DNA of 21,891 bases from Candidatus Bathyarchaeota archaeon (GTDB lineage Archaea > Thermoproteota > Bathyarchaeia > TCS64): NCBI GenBank assembly GCA_030613835.1, contig JAUWLH010000005.1, positions 1-21,891 on the forward strand. Direction: 5' to 3'. Positions 7,448 through 15,030 of the stretch are shown here, piece after piece. Position numbers and translations under genes: made by a program. The notes beneath the pieces are model-generated. The model searched no databases and was not told the DNA's origin. It saw only the letters and a list, made by a program, of their open reading frames with translations. Position 1 is the stretch's first letter; each line of letters begins with the position of its first letter.

Positions 7448-7500
7448 TCTTTACCTACTCTACCAATACTGTACCCATACAAGTTTCACAAGTGGGGATA

Positions 7501-7510
7501 CGTATTTAAG
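7501..7510 (+). promoter_or_regulatory. TATA box for aIF2 gamma
   Basis: CGTATTTAAG lies about 49 bases before the proposed ATT start at 7555. A transcription start 25 bases downstream would fall near 7530, which leaves a leader of roughly 25 bases containing GGGGCGAG (7542-7549). Confidence 0.4.
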
Positions 7511-7554
7511 CAAAGCTTCAGTAGTGAAACCACGATCCACAGGGGCGAGTTCAT

Positions 7555-8796
7555 ATTCCAAAACTACCACAGCAACCTGAAGTCAACATCGGCACAATCG
7601 GACACGTAGACCACGGAAAGACCACCTTAGTTCAGGCTATAACTGGGGAATGGGCGAGTCGCCACAGCGAGGAGCTGAAACGTGGAATCACCATCAAACT
7701 AGGATACGCCGATACGGCAATCTACAAGTGCCCGAGTTGCGACGAGCCCGAGTGTTACTGCGTAACAAAGACATGCCCCAACTGTGACACCGAGACCGAG
7801 CTTCAGAGGGCACTCAGCTTCGTGGACGCTCCTGGCCACGAGATCCTGATGGCGACAATGCTCAGCGGCGCAGCCGTCATGGACGGAGCAATTCTAGTCA
7901 TCGCGGCAAACGAGAAATGCCCCCAGCCACAGACACGTGAGCACCTCGCAGCCATCCAAGCCGTGGGTTTGACAAAGCTCATCGTCGTCCAAAACAAGAT
8001 CGATCTCGTCACGCAGGAGGAGGCCGTGGAGAACTATAATGACATAAAGAAATTCCTCAAGGGAAGCATCGCCGAGGACGCGCCAATAATCCCTGTCTCG
8101 GCTCAGCAGGTAGTAAACGTGGACCTTCTGATTCAGGCCATGCAGGAGTACCTGCCGACACCTGTGAGAGACCCAGATCTTCCAGCAAGGATGTACATCG
8201 TCAGGAGCTTCGACGTGAACAAACCAGGCACTGAGATCGAGGAGATGGTGGGAGGCGTAATCGGGGGAAGCATTACTCAGGGAAGCTTCAAACTCGGGGA
8301 AGAGGTGGAGATAAGACCTGGCCTGCCCCAAAGGCAGAAGAACAAGATCAAGATGCGTGAGCTCTACACCACGATAACAAGCCTCCACGTGGGAGGAACA
8401 GCGGTGGACAAGGCCCTCCCTGGAGGGCTCGCGGGAATCGGTACCCAGCTGGATCCGAGTCTAACAAAATCAGACGGGTTGGTTGGAAGCCTCATCGGAG
8501 AGCCGGGAACCCTTCCGCCTGTACTGGAATCGCTCAACCTTGAGTACGAACTGTTCGAGAGCGTCGTCGGTACCAGGATGGAGGAGAAGGTCGCACAGAT
8601 CGCCAAGGGCGAGAAGATGCTTCTCAACGTAGGTACCTCCAAGACCATGGGAGAAATCACTCAGATCAAGAAGAAGAACCTGGAAGCCACTCTTTCAATT
8701 CCTGTATGCGCGCTCCCAGGGGACCGAGTGGCCATCAGCAGGCGAATCGGAAGCCGCTGGAGACTCATCGGATTCGGGGTAGTCAGTGAGGGATAA
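7555..8796 (+). CDS. eif2g: Translation initiation factor aIF2 subunit gamma
   Basis: GTPase subunit of archaeal IF2, which carries Met-tRNAi to the small ribosomal subunit. With the start proposed here it is 413 residues, the normal family length. It has G1 GHVDHGKT (16-23), the switch region RGITIKLGYAD, a zinc knuckle (C59, C62, then C67, C69, C74, C77), G3 DAPGHE, G4 NKID (147-150), and two C-terminal beta-barrel domains. The odd point is the start: the frame opens after a TGA at 7525-7527, and no ATG, GTG or TTG occurs before a GTG at 7822, which is inside G3 and cannot be right. ATT at 7555 gives the expected short N-terminus (PKLPQQPEVNIG) with a weak purine-rich element five bases upstream. 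An alternative is one missing base near 7554. Its stop overlaps the PIN gene start as TAATG. Confidence 0.93.
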   Translation: MPKLPQQPEVNIGTIGHVDHGKTTLVQAITGEWASRHSEELKRGITIKLGYADTAIYKCPSCDEPECYCVTKTCPNCDTETELQRALSFVDAPGHEILMATMLSGAAVMDGAILVIAANEKCPQPQTREHLAAIQAVGLTKLIVVQNKIDLVTQEEAVENYNDIKKFLKGSIAEDAPIIPVSAQQVVNVDLLIQAMQEYLPTPVRDPDLPARMYIVRSFDVNKPGTEIEEMVGGVIGGSITQGSFKLGEEVEIRPGLPQRQKNKIKMRELYTTITSLHVGGTAVDKALPGGLAGIGTQLDPSLTKSDGLVGSLIGEPGTLPPVLESLNLEYELFESVVGTRMEEKVAQIAKGEKMLLNVGTSKTMGEITQIKKKNLEATLSIPVCALPGDRVAISRRIGSRWRLIGFGVVSEG

Positions 8797-9182
8797 TGCC
8801 CACAAAGATTCTTGTCGACACAAACTTTCTATTAATCCCGGTTCGTTTCAAGGTGGATATTTTCACGGTATCAGCCGACGCAGTCAATGACCTCACCGAG
8901 TTTTATATATCATCAAGGGTGCTGGATGAGATCCAAAACCTCAAGGAAAAGGCCAAGCCCAGCTTCGTCAAGGAGCTACAGCTGGCAGAGGCTTTCGCTG
9001 AGGCGTGCACATTTATCGTCGATCCCAGCGATGACGAGGTTGATGATAGCCTCGTGAGACTCGCATTGCTGGAGGGCATGGTGCTAGGGACCACCGACTC
9101 TGAGCTAAGGCGGAAGGCGAGGACCGCAGGTGTCAAAGTGCTTTATCTAAGGCAGAAGAGTTACCTGGTCCTTGACGGCTAG
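8796..9182 (+). CDS. PIN-domain protein (archaeal FCF1/UTP23-like)
   Basis: A 128-residue PIN domain, a metal-dependent RNase fold. Acidic residues expected at the active site are D8 in VDTNFLL, E45 in RVLDEIQNL, D84 in DDSLVRLAL and D101 in GTTDSELRRKA. The final KVLYLRQKSYLVLDG matches archaeal proteins related to eukaryotic FCF1/UTP23, which process pre-rRNA. The pairing with aIF2 gamma is common in archaea and supports a ribosome-linked role over a VapC toxin; no antitoxin gene is present. The ATG at 8796 shares its A with the aIF2 gamma stop (TAATG), so translation is probably coupled. Confidence 0.85.
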   Translation: MPTKILVDTNFLLIPVRFKVDIFTVSADAVNDLTEFYISSRVLDEIQNLKEKAKPSFVKELQLAEAFAEACTFIVDPSDDEVDDSLVRLALLEGMVLGTTDSELRRKARTAGVKVLYLRQKSYLVLDG

Positions 9183-9298
9183 GAATTATCAGATACCAAT
9201 GAATCTGAACTCTTAGCGTAGGAGTTTTAAGCGAGAAAGTGTTCCCATTGTAGAATTAGGTCAAACTCGCCTAGAATAAACATAAATGGTGTAAAATC

Positions 9299-12058
9299 TT
9301 GGAAAAGAAAGACTGGCACTCAACAGAAATTGACAGCGTTCTTTCTGCGTTGGAGACGAGCCGTGAGGGCATCTCCAACGAGGAAGTCGCCAAACGACTC
9401 CAAGAGTATGGACCAAACGAGCTGAAGGAGGAGGCGAAGAAGCAGTGGTATCACCTTCTCTGGGAGCAGTTCACAAGCATACTCGTTATAGTTCTCGTAA
9501 TATCCGCTGCCGTATCAGGCTACATCGCCGTACAGGAGGGCGAGCCCATGACGGACATGTACGTAATAATGGTCATCGTCGTCATGAACGGTATCTTGGG
9601 CTTCGTCCAGGAGTACCGTGCGGAGAAAGCCGTGGAAGCCTTGAAGGCAATGGTGTCTCCCACCGTCCTCGTAATGAGGTCAGGCAAGGAGGAGTCCATC
9701 GACTCAAAGGAACTTGTCCCTGGCGATATAATTCTACTTGAGGCTGGGAGCAGAGTCCCCGCAGACAGCAGGCTTCTGGAGGCAGCCAACCTTGAGGTTG
9801 ATGAGGCCGCTCTGACAGGTGAATCGCGGGCAGCCAACAAGAGGCTTGCTCCAGTCTCCCCCGACGCGGGCATCGGCGACCAGAAGAACATGGTCTTCAT
9901 GGGGACCGTCGTCACCAACGGCAGGGCTGTCGCCGTGGTCACCGAGACCGGTATGAGTAGCCAGTTCGGTAAGATCGCGGGCATGGTAATGTCAATTGAC
10001 GTGGAGCCCCCACCGCTGACACAGAAGATGGACAAGATGGGCAGGCAGCTCATTGCGATCAGCCTGGCGTTGACGGTATTTGTCTTCTTGGTGCTATGGT
10101 TCGTACATGATAGAACCCTTGAAGAGGTCTTTATGACCAGTGTCAGCCTCGCTGTATCCGCTATCCCAGAGGGGCTTCCGGCGGTACTAACCATAACGTT
10201 GGCTCTCGGAACCAGCAAGATGGCAAAGCAGAAAGCCATCGTGCGTAGACTGGCAAGCGTTGAGACCCTTGGAAGCACTACGGTAATCTGCAGCGACAAG
10301 ACCGGGACACTCACAAAAAACGAGATGACCATCACGAGAATACACTCTTCCAACAGGACAATCGAGGTAACCGGCACAGGTTACCAGCCCGAGGGCAAGT
10401 TCATGGAAAACGGGTCGAAGGTTAACCCTATCGATGACGCTCAGCTGGCGAAGCTCCTGCGTATCAGCGCGTTGAACAATGACTCGATCATCCAGCTGAA
10501 CAACGGCAACTGGGTCTGCTTCGGTGACCCTACCGAGGGGGCATTCGTGGTTGCCGCCGAGAAAGCTGGCATGCCGGTCAAGGAGCTCAAGGAGGAGTAC
10601 CCGAGGGTCAGTGAGATCCCATTCGACTCAACTAGGAAGAGGATGACCACGGTCCACAGGACCCCTGAGGGCAAGCTGGTCGCCTACGTCAAAGGCGCAT
10701 CCGAGATGGTCCTTGAGAGGTCAACAAAGATCCTAGACGGGGATGTCAGGAACCTGACCCAGAAGGACATAGACGAGAACCTCGCGGTCATGCAGGGCAT
10801 GGCGGAGGACGCGCTCCGTGTCCTGGGCATGGCCTATAAGGAGCTACCTGACGATTACGATTTATCAGCGCTTGAGGTTGACGAGGTCGAGGCAGACCTT
10901 GTCTATGTCGGGCTCATGGGCATGATCGACCCCGCGAGGGAAGAGGTGCCAGCAGCCATCAGGATGGCAGCAGAGGCCGGCATCCGGTCGGTCATGGTCA
11001 CAGGTGACCATAGGATCACAGCCGTCGCCATCGCCAAGCAGATCGGTATCCTCAAGGAAGAGACCGATGAATCCGTGCTGGAGGGCATCGAGATCGAGGC
11101 GCTCACAGATGACCAGCTTGACGACACCATCGAGATTGTCCGCGTCTGCGCCAGGGTAAGCCCTGAGCACAAGATGAGGATCGCCCTGAGCCTGAAGAGA
11201 TTAAACCACATTGTCGCGATGACGGGTGATGGCGTCAACGACGCCCCCGCACTGAAGGCGGCCGATATTGGCATCGCCATGGGCATCAAGGGCACCGACG
11301 TCACAAAGGAGGCCAGCGACATGATCCTAGAGGACGACAACTTTGCTACCATCGTCCATGCCATCAGGGGCGGACGTGAGATCTACACGAACGTCACAAA
11401 GTACATCAGGCTCATGCTTGCAGCCAACTTTGACGAGTTCCTTGAGATCACAGTCACTGCTGTGCTTGGTCTACCAGTTCCGTTCCTGCCTATCCATATT
11501 CTGTGGATCAACCTTGTTACGGACGGCTTGCCAGCGCTCGCATTGAGCATCGACCCACCGGACCCGGACATAATGAAGTATCCGCCGAGGAATCCCAAAG
11601 AGGACATTCTAAAAAGGTTCTGGCGATTCATCGTGTTCGCGGCGCTTGTTGACTTCATCAGCGATTTCATACCCTTTTTCTGGGTCTACATCGACACCAT
11701 CGCGAAGACGGGTGGAGACTTTGAGCTGGCAGCGGCGACGGCGAGAACAGTGGCGTTTACCAGCATCGTGTTCTTCGAGTTCCTCCTGGCGTACCAGTGC
11801 AGGAGCGAGACTAAGCACATATTCCAGCTGGGGCTGGAGGGGTGGACTGCAAACAAGATGTTGTTTATCAGCGTAGTCTTGGGACTGGGATTGCAGTTCT
11901 TAATACTGTACATTCCCGCGTTCAACGTGATATTCCACGTTGTGCCGCTGACAGGGTTCCAGTTGCTAATCTGCTTCCTCGGGAGCCTCACTGCCTTCCT
12001 GATCATCCCGCAGAGGCTGATCCCCAAGAGGCAGTTCGTCGAGCACAGGAAAGCTTAG
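9299..12058 (+). CDS. P2A-type cation (probably Ca2+) transporting ATPase
   Basis: A 919-residue P-type ATPase with the order of SERCA/PMR1 pumps: N-terminal cytoplasmic region, M1-M2, actuator domain with TGES (173-176), M3-M4 with PEGLP (E291), phosphorylation motif CSDKTGTLT (D333), nucleotide domain with KGASE, hinge TGDGVNDAPALKAADIG (about 641), then M5-M10. Residues matching both SERCA Ca2+ sites are present: E291 in M4, N710 and E713 in M5, N738, T741 and D742 in M6 (NLVTDGLPA), and probably E827 in M8. This favours Ca2+ export, although Mn2+ is possible. The start is TTG at 9299, with GGTG seven bases upstream. It stands alone after the PIN gene, with an AT-rich 116-base gap that may hold its promoter, and ends at an oligo-T terminator. 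Confidence 0.93.
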   Translation: MEKKDWHSTEIDSVLSALETSREGISNEEVAKRLQEYGPNELKEEAKKQWYHLLWEQFTSILVIVLVISAAVSGYIAVQEGEPMTDMYVIMVIVVMNGILGFVQEYRAEKAVEALKAMVSPTVLVMRSGKEESIDSKELVPGDIILLEAGSRVPADSRLLEAANLEVDEAALTGESRAANKRLAPVSPDAGIGDQKNMVFMGTVVTNGRAVAVVTETGMSSQFGKIAGMVMSIDVEPPPLTQKMDKMGRQLIAISLALTVFVFLVLWFVHDRTLEEVFMTSVSLAVSAIPEGLPAVLTITLALGTSKMAKQKAIVRRLASVETLGSTTVICSDKTGTLTKNEMTITRIHSSNRTIEVTGTGYQPEGKFMENGSKVNPIDDAQLAKLLRISALNNDSIIQLNNGNWVCFGDPTEGAFVVAAEKAGMPVKELKEEYPRVSEIPFDSTRKRMTTVHRTPEGKLVAYVKGASEMVLERSTKILDGDVRNLTQKDIDENLAVMQGMAEDALRVLGMAYKELPDDYDLSALEVDEVEADLVYVGLMGMIDPAREEVPAAIRMAAEAGIRSVMVTGDHRITAVAIAKQIGILKEETDESVLEGIEIEALTDDQLDDTIEIVRVCARVSPEHKMRIALSLKRLNHIVAMTGDGVNDAPALKAADIGIAMGIKGTDVTKEASDMILEDDNFATIVHAIRGGREIYTNVTKYIRLMLAANFDEFLEITVTAVLGLPVPFLPIHILWINLVTDGLPALALSIDPPDPDIMKYPPRNPKEDILKRFWRFIVFAALVDFISDFIPFFWVYIDTIAKTGGDFELAAATARTVAFTSIVFFEFLLAYQCRSETKHIFQLGLEGWTANKMLFISVVLGLGLQFLILYIPAFNVIFHVVPLTGFQLLICFLGSLTAFLIIPQRLIPKRQFVEHRKA

Positions 12059-12061
12059 GCT

Positions 12062-12080
12062 CTCCTTTTTTCATTTTTTT
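12062..12080 (+). terminator. Oligo-T terminator after the Ca2+ ATPase gene
   Basis: Two T-runs (CTTTTTTC and ATTTTTTTAC) begin about six bases past the TAG at 12056-12058, a strong archaeal-style termination signal. Confidence 0.6.
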
Positions 12081-12198
12081 ACTATTTTTCAATAATTCTA
12101 TACTGTAAATCGTCCCTTGCCCGCTATTTCGTATTTATTGAAGATTACTTAGTATGTGTTAACTAAAAACAGTAATTATACGGTTTATTTACCAATCA

Positions 12199-12207
12199 TT
12201 TTTATAG
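12199..12207 (+). promoter_or_regulatory. TATA box before the 50-residue ORF
   Basis: TTTTTATAG lies about 53 bases before the ATG at 12256, predicting a start near 12230 and a leader with AAGGAG. The 12059-12198 stretch before it is AT-rich, and I see no gene in it. Confidence 0.4.
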
Positions 12208-12255
12208 ATTTACTCTCTTATATCGGAGGAACAGTCAACCGAAGGAGAATAATGA

Positions 12256-12408
12256 ATGATAGATGCAGGGGTAATCACCTCCGTAATGGCGCTGGGGTCA
12301 ATTATTGGCGGGCAAGCTTATTTCGCTAAGACTGTACGTGAACAGGAAAAAAGTATAACATCCTTCAATCTATCAATCTTTATATATCTATCAGGATTTT
12401 TGTTCTGA
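12256..12408 (+). CDS. Small hydrophobic protein (50 aa) upstream of the pyrophosphatase
   Basis: An ORF of 50 residues from ATG 12256 to TGA 12406-12408. It has a hydrophobic, glycine-containing segment (about residues 4-24, AGVITSVMALGSIIGGQAYF), a charged middle (KTVREQEKS), and a second hydrophobic end (LSIFIYLSGFLF), consistent with a membrane hairpin. AAGGAG is eight bases before the ATG, and a TATA box lies about 53 bases upstream, so it has complete expression signals. It ends 28 bases before the pyrophosphatase gene. A second ATG at 12252 opens another frame of only 25 codons without protein-like features. No family is recognised. A subunit or regulator of the pump is only a guess from position. 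Against it, a TATA box for the pump overlaps its last codons. Confidence 0.5.
   Translation: MIDAGVITSVMALGSIIGGQAYFAKTVREQEKSITSFNLSIFIYLSGFLF
12378..12389 (+). promoter_or_regulatory. TATA box for hppA
   Basis: CTTTATATATCT is a near-ideal archaeal TATA box, centred about 54-63 bases before the candidate hppA start codons. A transcription start near 12408 would give a leader of about 30-38 bases with GAGGT at 12432-12436. Confidence 0.55.
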
Positions 12409-12436
12409 GAACATTAGAGAAAACATTAGTAGAGGT

Positions 12437-14449
12437 ATGATGAAAATGACCGTAATAGAACCCTGGCTAATCGCTCCAGCAGCATCAGTCGTATCACTCC
12501 TTATTGGAGCGTTTTTGTTTAATTATGTAAGCAGTAAGGATGCCGGCACAGACCGGATGAAAGAGATAGCAGGATGGATAAAAGATGGCTCTAGGTCATT
12601 CCTTAAAACAGAATACACATACCTGGGTATATTCGTCGTCATAATGGCCATCATACTCTCACTCGTGCTAGGAATCACCATTGGTGTAACATACATTTTT
12701 GGCACCCTCCTATCCGGACTAGCAGGCATAATCGGAATGGAGATAGCTGTCAAAGCAAACGTGAGAACGGCGAACGGAGCAAAGGAAGGAGGGCTCTCGG
12801 AAGCATTCCCGATAGCCTTCAGGGGAGGAGCCGTAATGGGCTTGATGGTCGTAGGACTAGCTTTAGGAGGAATCAGTATAATCTACTGGCTAACCGGTGA
12901 CCCTGAGATAGTTCTTGGAATGAGTATCGGAGCTAGCACGTTAACACTCTTCATGAAAGCTGGCGGGGGAATCTTCACAAAGACTGCAGACATCGCAGCT
13001 GACCTAGTTGGAAAAATCGAGTTAAACATCCCTGAGGATGACCCACGAAACCCTGCTGTAATCGCAGACAATGTTGGAGACAACGTCGGAGACTGCGCAG
13101 GTTCAGGGGCAGACCTTTTTGACTCGTATGTTGCGGCAATCATGGCAGCTATGATTCTTGGAGGGGCGTCACAGATAAAATACCTTGAAACCGTTCCATT
13201 GGTTTATGCAGGACTTGGTATAATAGCATCCATTATCGGTATCGCCATGGTCCGAGTGAAGAAAGGAGGAGATCCGGGTCAAGCACTCAACTTGGGAACT
13301 TACCTAACAACCATTATTTTCGCGGTTTTCACTCTTGTAGCAACATTCCTATTCAATTACGACCTGAAGATTTGGTACTCCAACATTACCGGCCTGGCAG
13401 CTGGACTGGTAATCGGTATGACTTCAGATTACTACACTTCGATAAACCGTGCACCAGCAATGAAAACAGCGGAATCGGCACAGACAGGAGCAGCAATCAT
13501 CATACTCACAGGCTTTTCCTATGGTCTAATTAGTTGTTTCCCAGCACTACTCGGAATTGGAATCGGCTCAGCAATCGCCTATTCAATTTACGGAGTATAC
13601 GGGGTCGGAATAGCAGCAGTTGGCATGCTCTCAGTAGCAGGCATCATCATTGCAGGTGACGCGTATGGACCAATCGGAGATAACGCGAAAGGCATAGCCG
13701 AGATGGCAAAACTAGGTGACGACATAGTAGATATCACCGACGAGATAGACGCAGCGGGAAACACCACAAAAGCAATTACCAAAGGCTTCGCAATCGGCGC
13801 TGCAGGACTAACAGCATTAGCACTACTTGCCTCATATCAGCAGATCGTGAATGATCTGTTACAGAAGACAATAGTGTTCGACCTTATGGACCCAATAGTG
13901 ATGATGGGGATATTCATAGGGATGAGCGTTCCCATTATCTTCTCCGCGATGATTATCCTCGGGGTATCAAAGAACGCTTACAGAATGATCGAGGAAATAA
14001 GACGTCAATTCAGGGAAATCCCAGGACTCATGGAAGGAACAGGACAACCAGACTACGATACATGCATCAACATCGCAACAAAAGGAGCTCTAAAAGAGCT
14101 TCTACCCCTAATCGTGTTCTCGATACTGACAACGCTCATAGTTGGTTTCGTCGGAGGTATCAGGGCACTTGCGGGCTTCCTCAGTGGATCAATATTCAGC
14201 GGGTTCTTCTTAGCAATACTGATGGCAAACTCAGGAGGTCTCTGGGATAACGCAAAGAAATACATTGAATCAGGTCATTTCGGTGGCAAAGGTTCAGATG
14301 CACACAAAGCTGCTGTAATCGGCGACACGGTGGGAGACCCATTCAAGGACACCGCGGGGCCATCACTGAACACACTAGTGACAGTTATCTCTCAGATAGC
14401 ATCGCTGTTCGCTCCTCTGTTCATCGCCTACGCGTTGATAGCAGCTTAG
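12437..14449 (+). CDS. hppA: Membrane-bound proton-translocating pyrophosphatase (K+-independent type)
   Basis: Homodimeric integral membrane pump that hydrolyses pyrophosphate and moves H+ across the membrane; 670 residues with about 16 membrane segments. The substrate loop is complete: GGGIFTKTADIAADLVGK, EDDPRNPAVI and DNVGDNVGDCAG (from D211), and the C-terminal DTVGDPFKDTAGPSLN repeats the acidic pattern. GNTTKA carries Lys at about residue 445, where K+-dependent enzymes have Ala; this marks the K+-independent class, which pumps protons. Starts at 12437, 12440 and 12446 are all possible. GAGGT abuts the first, and spacing favours the third (MTVIEPWL). Codon choice is richer in GGA, ACA and ATA than in most neighbours. 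It probably uses pyrophosphate from biosynthesis, including the sulfurylase and nucleotidyltransferase reactions encoded here. Confidence 0.97.
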   Translation: MMKMTVIEPWLIAPAASVVSLLIGAFLFNYVSSKDAGTDRMKEIAGWIKDGSRSFLKTEYTYLGIFVVIMAIILSLVLGITIGVTYIFGTLLSGLAGIIGMEIAVKANVRTANGAKEGGLSEAFPIAFRGGAVMGLMVVGLALGGISIIYWLTGDPEIVLGMSIGASTLTLFMKAGGGIFTKTADIAADLVGKIELNIPEDDPRNPAVIADNVGDNVGDCAGSGADLFDSYVAAIMAAMILGGASQIKYLETVPLVYAGLGIIASIIGIAMVRVKKGGDPGQALNLGTYLTTIIFAVFTLVATFLFNYDLKIWYSNITGLAAGLVIGMTSDYYTSINRAPAMKTAESAQTGAAIIILTGFSYGLISCFPALLGIGIGSAIAYSIYGVYGVGIAAVGMLSVAGIIIAGDAYGPIGDNAKGIAEMAKLGDDIVDITDEIDAAGNTTKAITKGFAIGAAGLTALALLASYQQIVNDLLQKTIVFDLMDPIVMMGIFIGMSVPIIFSAMIILGVSKNAYRMIEEIRRQFREIPGLMEGTGQPDYDTCINIATKGALKELLPLIVFSILTTLIVGFVGGIRALAGFLSGSIFSGFFLAILMANSGGLWDNAKKYIESGHFGGKGSDAHKAAVIGDTVGDPFKDTAGPSLNTLVTVISQIASLFAPLFIAYALIAA

Positions 14450-14461
14450 ATACACTTTCTG

Positions 14462-14472
14462 GGGGAAACCCC
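14462..14472 (+). terminator. Short GC hairpin after hppA
   Basis: GGGG-AAA-CCCC forms a compact hairpin 12 bases past the hppA stop, with no long T-run. It may stop hppA transcripts or simply separate them from the L15e promoter that follows. Confidence 0.3.
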
Positions 14473-14474
14473 TA

Positions 14475-14486
14475 CCTTTATAAATC
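14475..14486 (+). promoter_or_regulatory. TATA box for the L15e gene
   Basis: CCTTTATAAATC lies about 52 bases before the ATG at 14533. It predicts a leader of about 25 bases containing AGGAG (14519-14523), nine bases before the start. Confidence 0.55.
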
Positions 14487-14532
14487 TGAATTAGTCTTCT
14501 GTTCGATAGTCTCAACTCAGGAGTAACAATTA

Positions 14533-14988
14533 ATGTACCGACATCTCAGGAACGCTTGGAAGAAGCCGGGCGACAGCTATATCAAGGAAATAATGAAGAC
14601 TAGGGCAATCCTCTGGAGGAAGCAGCCATCATCAGTTAGAATCGATAAACCAACAAGGTTGGACAGGGCACGCAGCGTCGGTTACAAGGCGAAGCAGGGC
14701 TTCGTGGTCGTTAGGACCCGTGTGAGGAGAGGTGGACGCCACAAGTTGAGACCGGTGCTGGGACGTAGGCAGAAGAGGATGGGCGTCACAAAGTTCACTT
14801 CAGCCAAGAGCAAGAGGCTCATCGCAGAGGAGAGGACGGCGCGCAAGTACCCGAACCTTGAGGTTCTGAACAGCTACTGGGCGTGGCAGGACGGACGATA
14901 CAAGTGGTTCGAGATCATACTCGTGGACCCCAACAACCCATCGATCAAGGCGGACAAGGATGTCGGCTGGATCGCTGGAAAGAACTAA
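14533..14988 (+). CDS. rpl15e: Large-subunit ribosomal protein L15e, short C-terminus
   Basis: Core protein of the archaeal/eukaryotic large ribosomal subunit, binding 23S rRNA. The family text is clear: MYRHLRNAWKKP, RIDKPTRLDRARSVGYKAKQ, RRGGRHKLRPVLGRRQKRMG, then AEERTARKYPNLEVLNSYW and YKWFEIILVDPNNPSI. It stops at 151 residues with VGWIAGKN. From memory of the family, most archaeal L15e proteins run to about 190 residues, with a further basic tail that contacts rRNA; that tail is missing. None of the expected tail text appears in frame for at least 20 codons after the stop. The ATG at 14533 has AGGAG nine bases upstream. Confidence 0.94.
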   Translation: MYRHLRNAWKKPGDSYIKEIMKTRAILWRKQPSSVRIDKPTRLDRARSVGYKAKQGFVVVRTRVRRGGRHKLRPVLGRRQKRMGVTKFTSAKSKRLIAEERTARKYPNLEVLNSYWAWQDGRYKWFEIILVDPNNPSIKADKDVGWIAGKN

Positions 14989-15030
14989 CCCTTTCTAATC
15001 ATTTCATCAAATAATTACTGGAGTCTGTTT

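Noticed and set aside
7386..7580. Plus-strand frame of 64 codons across the divergent promoter
   Set aside because: It overlaps the start of the RHH-like gene and runs out of frame into the aIF2 gamma coding region; it spans both TATA boxes and has no protein-like pattern.
7822..8796. Shorter aIF2 gamma starting at GTG 7822
   Set aside because: This would remove the P-loop, switch I and zinc knuckle, all of which are present and conserved upstream in the same frame.
9520..10377. Long minus-strand frame of 285 codons
   Set aside because: It lies wholly antisense to the P-type ATPase, whose plus-strand motifs are complete; the translation is Ser/Thr/Leu-rich, as expected of a mirror frame.
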